Shown in pieces: positions 49,801-61,800 of a stretch of 64,000 nucleotides of DNA. A program made the position numbers and the translations under genes. Numbering within the stretch: the stretch's first letter is position 1; each line of letters starts with the position of its first letter. The notes under the pieces were generated by a model. It was given only the letters and a program-made list of their open reading frames with translations, was not told the DNA's origin and did no database searches. This DNA comes from Ryuthela nishihirai (Eukaryota > Arthropoda > Arachnida > Araneae > Heptathelidae): NCBI GenBank assembly GCA_038380435.1, contig JAWZYU010000034.1, positions 26,019,404 through 26,083,403 on the forward strand, written 5' to 3'.

Positions 49801-52800
49801 TCCCCAAGATTTTGTCAAGTCACTCCGAATTTTGTCAACTCCCCAAGATTTTGTCAAGTCACTCCGAATTTTGCCAACTCCCCAAGATTTTGCCAAGTTG
49901 TCCCGATTTTGCCAACTCCCCAAGATTTTACCAAGTCACTCCGATTTTTGCCAACTCACCTGTATTTTACTAAGTGGCTTCGAATATTGCCAACTGCTCT
50001 AAATTTTGCCGTCTCTCCATTTTCCAAACTGCCTTAGATTTGCCAAGTTGACTCGATTTTGACAACTCCCCTTAATTTTTCAAAAAAAATATCAGAAATG
50101 TTCACAACTTACCTAAATTTTACGACTTCTTTTTCTAAATTTTACGATTTATTTTTTGACTTCGAATTCTGCCAACTCCGAGTTACTTTAGGGGGGAGCC
50201 TCCCCCATCCCCCCATAGCTTCGCCCCTGCCTAAACATAAAAAAAGCCCACAACCAACACCAAGAGATATATGTATACTAAAGCAGCAAGGGAGACAGCA
50301 AATCACAGAATGCCGATGGAATCGACAATAGGAAACAGAAACAAGAAAATTTTCAATCAACTAGCCACCTACTTCCAAAATAAAATAACTATGATGAAAT
50401 TCAACAGCATGTATTTAAACGAAAGGATGTGCGAATAAAAAAAAAAGGCCACCCCTAACTGTGTACAGTGTAAAGACCAGAAACTTATCCACATACTGTT
50501 GTAATGTCCGGAATATCATAAAGAAAAAAAGAAATTTAAAGCAAAATCTTAACAAAATTATTAATATGTAATTCTCACTTCAAAACATATTGAACCCTCC
50601 TTCGATTCCTTCAGCTCCCCGAATTTGGACCGAATTATTAAAATTTCTGACAAGAATATCTTTAATCCAGAGAATTTAGATTCCATTCAATTTCTAACCA
50701 AGAAAAAAAAATGTTTCTTTCAATGAGATTTCAGTCCCTTCTGCTGCACTTAACCCACCTGGAATAACACGCCCACAGTCAGCTAGCAACCGCCTACCAC
50801 CGAAATCCTTACAGCCCAAGCTGTTCCCTAGCAAAGAATGCTACATAAATCAATCTTCATATATTTCAGAATAACCTTGAAATCCTAACAACTGAAATTA
50901 ACGACAAAGCCAGGAGAAAGAGAAAATTTTTGTCCCTTTAATGATACCAGTTTCTGAAAAATCAAGGAGAATTCAAAGTGGGAAATTAATATTTAAAAAA
51001 AAATTGCTGTTTACTTAATAACCTCCTATCGGCCAATTTCATTGCTTTCTAACACACTTAAATTATTTGAAAAAATTTTGTTTAAAAGATTAAACTGGCA
51101 AACTGAGGCAAACAAAATTCTACCATACAATTTTTTTGGATTCAGAAAATTTAGACCAGCAAAAGAAAGTATTTCATTATTATTATCTCACATATATAAT
51201 GCTAATAAAAAGAAACAAACTCTTTTGGCAGTCTCAATAGATCTGTCTCAGGCCTTTGATTCTGTATCAATTGATTATCTAATGTTAAAATTAAGCAAAG
51301 CCAAAATAGATTATAATCTAATACAATTTTTATCTAAATATTTACATAATAGAACTTTAAAAGTAAAATTAAACTCAACTCTTTCACAACCTTATAAAGT
51401 CACATAGGGGCTAGCTCAGGGGTCTACCCTTTCACCCATATTATTTAATATATATTTAGCAGATATCAAAATTATTTTTGGCAATGACTTCACTTTTACA
51501 ACCTATGCAGATGATTTGACTTTTTGGATCTCAGAAAAAAATGAACATAACATTCAACAAAAATCTCAAGAACAAATTAATAAAATTATTAAATATTGTG
51601 ATAAATGGAATCTATCCATTAATATAAATAAAATATACTGTATTCATTTTTCAAAACACAAATCTTATACTCCAAAATTTTATTTAAAAATCAATTCTAA
51701 TACAATCTCACAGGTTACAAATTGCAAACTATTAGGATTTCATCTAGATTCAAGACTAACTTGGAAAAAACACCTGGACCAAGCTTACCATAATGGTTCT
51801 AAATTACTAAATTTATTCAAAATTTTTGCATTTAAAAAAGAAGGATCTTCCCAAAATACACTAATTACTTTATATCAAAATTTAATTAGACCAAAAATAG
51901 AATATGGATTAGATCTAATAGACAAACCATGCCTAACTAAATTAAAAAAATTGAATACAATACAAAATAAATGTCTAAAACTAGCATTAGGCTTGCCTAA
52001 TTTTTGTCCGACACTTGCTTTATTAGCAGAAACTTCTTTTCCCCACATTTAAAAACAGACATTCTATATTAATACTTAAATAATATGCAAAATTACATCT
52101 TAAACTTCCTGAACACCCTTTCTATAAAAAATTCTTTAGACTTCCTCTTTATAAATTATTAAAAAATAATAAATTAATATTTCAATATTTCAAAAAAATT
52201 TCTAAAACTGATTTAAAAGGAGATTCACCACCTCTTATTGCAGACTGGTGTTTAAAACCCCAATAATTCATACTGAGATTCCCTTATTAACATCTAAATA
52301 TAACTCCTCAAATGAAGTAATAACTCATCTATTTTATAATTACAAACTTGAAAATTTTAAGAACTTTATTGAAATATACAAAGATGGGTCTTACTTTCAG
52401 AATACAGGATCAACAACTGCAGCGGTATATATACCCAACTATAAAGTCACAATAGCACATAGACTTCCAGATAAAACATCTATTTTACAAGCAGAAATGT
52501 ATGCAATTTATATGGCTTTTAACTGGATATTACAAAACATAAAAAATCAGCATATTGTAATCTTTTCTGATTCTAAAGGTGCACTTTTGGCTTTAAATCA
52601 AGAATTTATGTTTTCCTCATATAATTTTTATATTTATTCTATATTAAATATAAACACTGAAAATTTAAACAACAATAAAAATGTATTATATCTAATTTGG
52701 ATACCTGCCCATTCTGGTATTCAAGAAAATGAACATGTAGACTCAATAGCAAAAGCCGCACATAACTTATCTACTATAACCCCTTTACATAAATTTTTTA

Positions 52801-55800
52801 TTTTAATTAAGAGGTAGATTAAAAATTCAGAATACAATTTAGGCGAAAAATATTTTCAACTACAATCTTTATTAAAACCAACTTTTAGATCAAATCTATC
52901 TAATAAAATAAATTATTTTCAAAACTTACCATTTAATAGGCAAGAGATTAAGACTATATTAAGATTAAGAACTGATACCACACTTTTAAATAAATCAAAA
53001 TTTTTTCTAAAATTAATTAATAATCCAAACTGTTCTAAATGTAAATTAATTGAAAATACATCTCATTTCCTCTTGAATTGTGAAAAGTATAAAGCTGAAA
53101 GAAACTAATTTTTTAAAGAATTAGAAAATATTTGAATTACAGATTTTAATGTAGGATCTATTCCTAATTTCCCTAAATATCCTACAAAGATAAAACTTTT
53201 TCAACTCTTAATTGAATTCATTAAAAAAACAGATAAATGGAGTAATTTATAAAGAAAAAAAAATGAGAAAATATCAAAAAAAATATATGAGTTATTTGAA
53301 AAACTAAAAAAAATACATAAAATATATATATATAAAAAAAAATAATAAATAAATGAAAAAAATGAAAGAGAGAGAAAAATTATAAACAAAATTTTAAAAA
53401 AAAAATCTTGCTTTGTTTTTTTTTTGATTTCTCACAATTAAAATGGGTAAGCCTGAGCAAGGACCACCCAATACAGCGTAACGTAGAAGAAGAAGAAGGA
53501 GCCACCTTTACTTCTCGTCACCACCTCTGCATCCCGCACCTGCATGCCTCAAGCTAGACAAGCTACCGATCCGAATGATCACACCCCTCCCCCACTACGG
53601 AACAAGACAGCAGTTCAAAATAGCTCTCAGAAAGCAAAAGCGGTGGAAAATAGAAGCAAACAATAGTGGAAAAAGAAATAGTCTTTAATACCATACCTCG
53701 TGTATATAAAACAAAGTCCTACAAAGAAAATGAAGTATCTCAGCTCCTACGGGCAATAACGGAAGACAAAAGAGAAAATATGAACATTAAACGTCGCCCC
53801 TATATAACTTTGACATTCTTGTACAATTTTTAAATCCCATTCTTGTACAATTTTAAAATCCCATTCTTGTGCAATTTTAAATCCCATTCTTGTATAATTT
53901 TTACTTCTCATTCTGATCTTTGTACGTTTCAAAATTTCTCTTTTCTTTCCGGGATAGAAGGCTCTATAGGCCAATAAAGAAAAATGAAAAACCTAAAATT
54001 ATTGAATGATTCTTAGCTTTTATGGCAAAGTTGCTCAAGAATTTTCAATTTGTGACTTAATTCCAGTGTTTTTAGTTCCAAGTAATATCAAGATTTTAAT
54101 TTTGACATCAAATATTTATCATCGTTTCAAAGTTTGTACCAGTCTATGTATAATACGAGGGAGTAGACAATGGTCTACCATCATTCATTTATGTATATGA
54201 ATGCTAAGTAGTGTTTTACGATTGCATGAGCTTTACGATTTGTCAGAAAAGCATTTTCCATAAACGGGCGTAGCAGTTCAATATTTTTCGAAACGGAATG
54301 AATTTATCTAGTCCAATTTTCCTATATAAAGCTTATTGTAGAAACTATGGACTTCAAATTTCACTCTTTATTGACTTAAATGGGAAAGCTTCCATTTTTA
54401 TGTCCAGTACCTGTATACTCTAATATCCTTTAAAACGGAATCGAACCTGTTTTGTATTTATTAGTTTCAGACTTATCAGGTTGTGTTGCAGATATACAGT
54501 AAATCATTTCTTCGTAAGTCTGCATTTATTACGAAAAATATTGAAAGCCTGCATTGTCATAATAAATACTAAAGTATTAATATTCGTAATAGTTTGATGT
54601 TAGTAGTCTTCAAAGTTGCATGATTAACTAATTAAGAATCATAGTTTCATTACCTGTAGATGATAGAGTCTCTCCTGGACGATGTCTTCAAGCAATTTCT
54701 TTTCCTTTTTTTGCAAAGTATACGAACCATCTTGCTGCGCTAATTCTTCGAACTCTTTGACTATGATCCTGAGGTAAAAAAGGGCTATTGTTATTTTCGA
54801 AAGGTCTTAAGATTTAATATACGAAAGTGGATTAATTATTTTTTTTAACAGGGATTTTTTTTAACTTTAAACAAGGTATTATAGAAATAAGAGCTAAAAA
54901 TATTTAAATTATGTAGCAGCGAAATTAAATATATTTTTGTTCGAAATCAAACTCACAATAGAAGCTTTGGAACTGTTAGACAAATTAAGCTAATAAATAA
55001 AAAAAATAAATACCCCTCAAGCAGCTGCTTGCCACAGAGAGGTCTGACAGGAGCCTGTCTGTTTTATATGCCACAGTAGGAGATCTGAGAGGATGGCAGG
55101 ACCTCAGCAGAAAAACGACACACACATCCATGCCTAATCCGGGGTTCGAACCCAGGTCCCTTAGATCAGTAGCCAAGCGTGCTAACCACTCGGCCACGGG
55201 ACGGCTTAAATTTTTATAGTATATAAATTAAAGGAAACAGAAACTAAATTTCCTGCAGGCGCCGCAAAAGTGGAAAAAGTAAAAAATAATGATATTTATT
55301 TCATATATGAAAATATGATTCTTAAATGAGCCGTCTCGTGGCCGAGTGGTTAGCGCGCTTGGCTACTGGTTCGAGTCCCGGATAAGGCATGGACCTTTGT
55401 GACGTTTTTCTGCTGAGGTCCCGCCATCCTCTCAGACCTTCTACAGTGGCGTATAAACTGAAAGGCTCCTGTCAGACCTCTGTGGCAAGCAGCTGCTTGA
55501 GGGGTATTAATGATGAAATCACTTACTTAATAAATAAGAAATCTGCAGTTCCCATTTACGAGTCCCACCTGTGCCACAGTGGAGATTTATCTCCGCAGAA
55601 CCCCCACCTGCCATTGGTCAGAAAGGAACACCGAAGAACTTCTAAAAGCTGTTGTCCATTGGATGGGACGTAAAGCCATGGCGCCGTGTGCGGAGAGCGA
55701 TATCCTGTCATAACATACCATCTGTCTCTTGACAGCTGTCTACTGGGTCCCTCCCTCTAACTCTGCGTTCTTGTGACCTAGGCATTTAGCCCATATATTG

Positions 55801-58800
55801 TAAAAAAAAGTGCTGCTCAGACCAAAGATCCAATATCAATGCCAATCAATCAACGCATCTGAATTTCAGACGAAGATCGGGCATCAGTAATCTTCCTCTG
55901 AAATTGTTTCTCTGATTTTTTTTAATTTATTGTTTATTTTTTATTACACATATGGAACGATAGTTTATTTTTTAAGCCTTAATTATATCTTTTATATTTT
56001 GCTCTTTAACGATAGTAGACTTTTTTTCTGCAAAAAGTTTATCTTACATTTACTGAAACAGTTATATTTCTGAGGATGAAACTGTTCTATTCCCTGCGTT
56101 ATTCCTTGTGATATAAATATATATCACAAAATATACACTGAAAGGCAATTGAATTAGGGATAGCAAAGTGTTGGACACCCTCTAACCCTGATAACGGCAG
56201 CCACACGACAAGACAAGGACTCCACAAGGTTGCGTAAATATTCCACAGGTTCATGGAGGATGCGTGGTTGCACACTCTGGTGACCCTCCAGAGCTGTCCC
56301 CAATTCTTTCAATGTCGTCGTTGATGGGACAAGGGCCCCAAAACTCTGCTCGACGGCATCCCAAGATTTTCGATGGGATTTAAATCTGGGCTTCTAGGTG
56401 GCCAATTCATTATTTCAAAGTCAGCAGAATGCTCCTGCAACCATGCAGCAGCCAACCTTTACCTGTGAGATGAAGAGTTGTCTTGCTGGTAGACGCCTTC
56501 CACATTGGGATGCATGATGGCTGATAAATGAGTGTAAATTGTCACCCATGAGTTTTACGTACCGGGATGCATTGAGAGTCATCGGTACACGTACCAAAGT
56601 TCCTGCAAACGTCCAACTGAAGACTCCCCAGGCCATCACTGAGCCACCACCAACTTGTACTGTTCCTACCTGACATGCAGGATCCATGACTTCATGAGGT
56701 TGGCGCCATACCTTCAGTCTCCCACCGGCGTGATGAAGTTTAAATCGGGATTCGTCACTCCAGGCTATCCGTTGGAAATTTTCGATGGTCCAGTTTCAAA
56801 ATTCATTAGCCCAGGGAAGGCGTTGAGCCCAGTGTCATGCCGTTAGAAGTGGGATTCTCGTAGGTCGGCGGCTCCCGAAGCTGAGACGATGAAGTGAGTG
56901 TTGCATGGTCGATGCACTGACTTCCCATCTAGAATCCGCATTCAGGTGGGAAGTGATTTCAGATAATGTCTGACTCCTATCGGTCCGTACGATTCTTGTC
57001 AGATGGCGAAGCCCACGATCATTCAAGGCTGGTTGTTCTTTGCATTTTGTCCGGGTGCTTATTTGTTTTCCGGAATTTTCATATTCCTGGAACACTCTTG
57101 AAACTGTCGTACGAGAAAATCCAAGTTCGTTGACAATTTCGGTATCGAGTGTCCCATCCGTCGGGGGTGGGGGTGGCTCAATTGGTAGCGCACCAGGCTC
57201 GTAATCTGTAGTTCCCAGGTTTGAGTCCCAGCTGGGTCAGCGTTGAGATTTATTTCCGCAAAATTTCCCCGCTCTGCCCACGGTCAGTAGGGGACAGCGA
57301 TGGGCTTGAAAAGGCCGCCGTCCGTCGGATGGGACGTTAAGCCGTGGCCCCGTGTGCGGGAGACATACCCTGTGCACGTTAAAGAACACGCTGGATGGCC
57401 TTCACGGGAGGCTACCATCTGTCTCCCAACAGCTGTTCCAGTGGGTCCCCTCCCCCAACCTTCTCTGAGCCTTCGGGGTCCATGTGACCTGGCCATTTAG
57501 TCCATGGTGTGCGAAAAAGTGCCGTTCAGAGGTAAACAATCCAATCCAGTCCCATCCGTCAGGCCCCTACGATCTGCCCTCTGTCAAATGCATCTAAATC
57601 CCACGCCTTTCCCATTACGCTTCTCACGACGAATATTTTGGGATGTCAAAGCTGACAGTTATATATGATCAGAGTCTCAGTCACGATTGCTCGCAAATGC
57701 AAATGCAAAATAGCAAATGAGGGACCTGCGGTACTGAATTTGGATAACGTCTCCTATCCCTAATTCAATAGCACTTCAATGTATACATATTTATATCTTC
57801 CCAATTTTTAGGGGGAGGGAGAGTGGGGATGCTCAGTCTGTAGCGCGCCAGGTTTGCAATCTACACTTCTCAGGTTCGACTCCCAACTGTATCTGCCCTC
57901 AGTGAAAAAGGGGCTTCAAAACGCTGTCATCCATCAGATGGGATGATAAATCATGACCCAGGGGAGCCAGGGGTCCTAGATCCCCCGACCGGAAAATACT
58001 GTCGTGTATATCCATATTATATATGTCCGACACTAAAAATATATTTAAGAAACAACTACAAAATTTCATTCCATATAGAATATTATTTTAACCTTTCGTG
58101 TCTGGTGGAATATTTTGGTAATTGGGAAACCCTAGTCAAGTCATACCAGATTCTTATTCTCAGCCCCCCCCCCCCCCAACCCTCCAACCCTCCCCGAAAC
58201 TAATCCACCACCACCACCAGAACGAAATCCTGGGTATGTGCCTGACCCCGTGATCAGGAGACCTATACGCTGTGCATGTTAAACAACAAACTGAATGGCA
58301 TTGATGGGAGACTTCCACCTGTTTCCTAATAGCTGCCCAGTGGACTCCTTTCCCCCAGCCTTCTCTGAACTTTTGGCGCCCTTTTGCTCATTGTAGATAG
58401 AAAAATGACGTTCAGAGATAAAAAAACAACAACAACCCAATTCAAAATTTGGAAGAAGTAGGGATGATGATCTTGCGATATGTTTTGATACGAAATTTCA
58501 TTTTAAAGTTTATTTTGAACAGATTGTCTCTATGACATATAAATATCTGTTATATATAATTAGAAAAATAGAATAATTAGAAATGAAAAGTATACGTTTA
58601 TAGCAAATTATTATATACACTTACCTAATAACCTGTTGCTCCACCTTTTTCCCTCCCAACAGCAGTCAGACGGTTTGGTAAGTACTCAATGAGATGTTGA
58701 AAACATGGACGTGTATTTCCGCCCATTGAGCGAGGATCGCCTTGTCGTAGAGCATCCATAATTGATGGTGGGGATTGGCGGGATCGAACAGATCTTTCCA

Positions 58801-61800
58801 ATTCGTCCCACAAATTCTCAATGGGGTTGAGGTCCGACGATCGTGGGGGCCATTCGAGTGGGGGTAAACTCATCTGAAAGCTCCTGGAGCCAATTGGTCG
58901 CCACTCGGGAAGTATGCGGTGTGGCGCTGCCCTGTTGAAAGATAGTGTCATGGTGTGGAAAGAGAATCGTTACATTATATGGTTTTTTAAAGGACGGGTG
59001 TAGAATGTCAGTGAGGATGTTTACGTACCTTGTGCTGGTGACGGAGGTCACTTCGGGTACGAGGTGCCTAAAAAGAAGCCCATGTAAATGCCCTCCAAAC
59101 AGTTACACCGCCACCACCTGCCTGGTATGATCCCAGCTTGGCAGGTTGGGTCCATCACTTCGTGTGATTTACACCACACACGCACCCTCCCATCGGCGTG
59201 ATAGAATTTAAATGTGTTTTGAAGCCCAGATGACGTGTTTCCAGTCCTCTGCTTCCAGTTACGATAGGCCTTTGCAAACTGCAGCTTAATCTTTCGGTGT
59301 CTTGCAATCAACAAGGGGACACAATGTGGATGTCGACTGTCACAGCTTATTTTTTCCATGGTACGATGGATAGATTTTGTGCATAAGCTTGTGGACATGC
59401 CCTCATTCTGTTCCACATTTCTTGGTATACACATGCGATGGTCTGATGCGGAGATCCCGACAGTTCAACAGCTGAGGTAATTGAACAACTGGCCTTCCTC
59501 GCACTTACTATCTTACCACTGTCAAACTCACTTACGTCACTTCCTTTATCCATGATTGCTTTTCGTGATTGGTTTCCAATGCGTACAGACCTGCTCTATT
59601 TATGGCATTGCCAGTTTCAGCGTCCTACGTGACAGGATGCGATGCTTTCATATTGTTATCGGGTTTATATAATAATTTTTCCATTCAGTGTATATTAAAA
59701 AACATAACACAGAGAGTAATGCTAAAACCTCCAATTATAATAAAAGATCGACTGATTACAGTAACTAATTGTTCTGCACTTTAAGAAAAGCATTACACAG
59801 ACACATTATATATATTTAGCACCGAAAATATTTAATAAATTGCCAAGAATAATAAAAAATGAAATTATAGTATTTAAATTTTCAAAATGATTAAAAATAT
59901 GGATTGATGAATTTATTGATATTGAAATGACCTTATTTTAAGAAAATGATTAAAATATTGTATGTTTCCTGTTAAATATAAATGTGATGACTATCGGTAC
60001 TATTTATAAATCAGTTGTCATCGTAAATTTTAAATTTCTCATTTACAAATGAAACAAATTTTAATGATATTATTATATTTCTCATAAAATTGCAATTCCA
60101 CAGGCGAATTTCATATCCTTGTGGATGGTTGATGTTTCAAATACAGTGGACCCCCGATATAACGCGCATGTCGGGCGGGAAACAACACCCTCGTTATAAG
60201 GGGAACAGCGTTATACCGAGCGGCGCGGTGGCGACACAATAAATTTCACACTGTAAGCTTTTCTTTTACTCATCATGCAAAAATAATTAAACACTATTCA
60301 AAATACATGCAGGAACTCAATACATACACAATTATTAAATACGCAGTAACAATAAAATGCGATACTCACTAACGCCGCACGGACCTGTATAAACATGTTT
60401 GAACTTATCGCGAACATCGCCCGCGCTATAACCGAGTGCGCGGTATAGCGAGCAGCGCTATAACGAAGGTCCACTGTATCACTTATAATAACAAATAAAT
60501 ATTGAAGAATTTTATATATTTTATTATATTTTAATTATTCAACGAGTGGCTATTGCGCGTGGCTACTGATCTAAGGGATCTGGGTTCAAGCCCCGGATAA
60601 GGCATGAATATTCTTGTCGTTTTTCTGCTGAGGTCCCATCGTCCTCACAGACCTTCTGCTATGGTGTATAAACTTATAGGCTCCTGGGAGACCTCTGTGG
60701 CAAACAGCTGCTTGAGGGGAAATCTACCTTTTTTTATTATTATTATAATTAAAAAATATAAAAACTGTGTTGTAAAATTTGTACAACTAAAATAAATTAA
60801 AAATTATTCGCTATGTATAAGCTCAAATTGCATGAAATGTAAATTGTATAAAAATGGAATAATAAATTGAATAAATATATAATAACATCACATGGCGTGT
60901 GAAGCATTGAGTCAAGAATTATTTTACAAAATTCAACAGTGCGATAAAAATTACAATATGGCTCATTGGCTTGAATACCATATTATAATACCTTTTTAAG
61001 ATATCTTGATTACAAAATATCAGTGCATTTTGTATATGGGATCAACAACTGCTGATTTAAAGAGGTTTTTATTATTCTCTGACAATGAAAAGAAATCAGT
61101 ATTTTCCGAACTAACACAGTAAAGAAATTCCCCATGAGTAAATTTTGTGGTTTAATTTATACCACCAAGTTCTTTTTTTTTACAATGATAATGGATGACT
61201 ACAAATCTAAATGTAGGTTGTTATTGTCTACTATATTTTTTATATTGACACTGATTTTGGTTATGTTATTTTATTATTTTGGAAATTGAAATTGTTAATG
61301 ATTGATTATGCTACTCTGTACAGTCTCTAAAAAAAGTATCCGAACATTATCGTCGATTACAGAATTCAGAAAAAATATCTGGCAACGATTTTTTTACAAA
61401 TTAGTGATCTGGCAACCTTCGTGTCACGTGACACAAAGTTGTCAGATCACTAATGTCTAAAAAAAATCGATGCCACATATTTTTTCTGAATTCTGTAATC
61501 GGCCATAGTGTTCGGATATTTTTTGAGTGACTGTACTTTTTTTACAATGTAAAATTTTGTGTTTTGCTATGCACATATTCGTACAAAATTGCAATTTTTT
61601 TATGTTTTTGTATAAGTACACAGTGACTACTGTAACTGGATCTTAGACCTGTTGGAGTCATATAATAAACAAACGAACAAATTTCGTTCTCATGTTTTAG
61701 AAAGATGGTTAAACATAGTTGTCACACTTTGAAAAAAATCTCGAAATCAATGGCCAGCTCTTTAGAAAAACAGTAACTTTAGTAGCGACATATTTAAAAG

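Larger units (their letters stand above)
50990..53480 (+). mobile_element. AT-rich jockey/I-type LINE with RT and RNase H, few breaks
   Basis: RT from S-Y-R-P-I-S-L-L-S near 51026: F-G-F-R-K, A-V-S-I-D-L-S-Q-A-F-D-S-V (motif A), a TAG at about 51405 just before A-Q-G-S-T-L-S-P, T-Y-A-D-D-L-T-F (active site intact, ~51500), then the thumb to 52050. After a short scrambled stretch comes RNase H, 52376-52770: Y-K-D-G-S-Y, Q-A-E-M-Y-A, F-S-D-S-K-G and W-I-P-A-H-S-G with its four acidic residues. A C-x2-C...H-x4-C knuckle lies near 53030-53085. The 3' end is A-rich with a possible GAAGAAGAAG tail near 53485-53500. 5'-truncated; no endonuclease. Confidence 0.85.
56136..57781 (-). mobile_element. 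Tc1-like transposon, complete with TIRs, holding an S1 SINE
   Basis: TA-flanked (56134-56135; 57782-57783) inverted repeats: CACTGAAAGGCAATTGAATT.. and, at the right, the reverse complement of CATTGAAGTGCTATTGAATT... Without the SINE it is about 1.25 kb, a usual Tc1 size. The transposase is coded on the minus strand. Confidence 0.93.

Noticed and set aside
49079..50002. Several overlapping ORFs on both strands with repetitive products
   Set aside because: Produced by the degenerate ttttgccaactcccc repeats of the hAT-like element; open on both strands.
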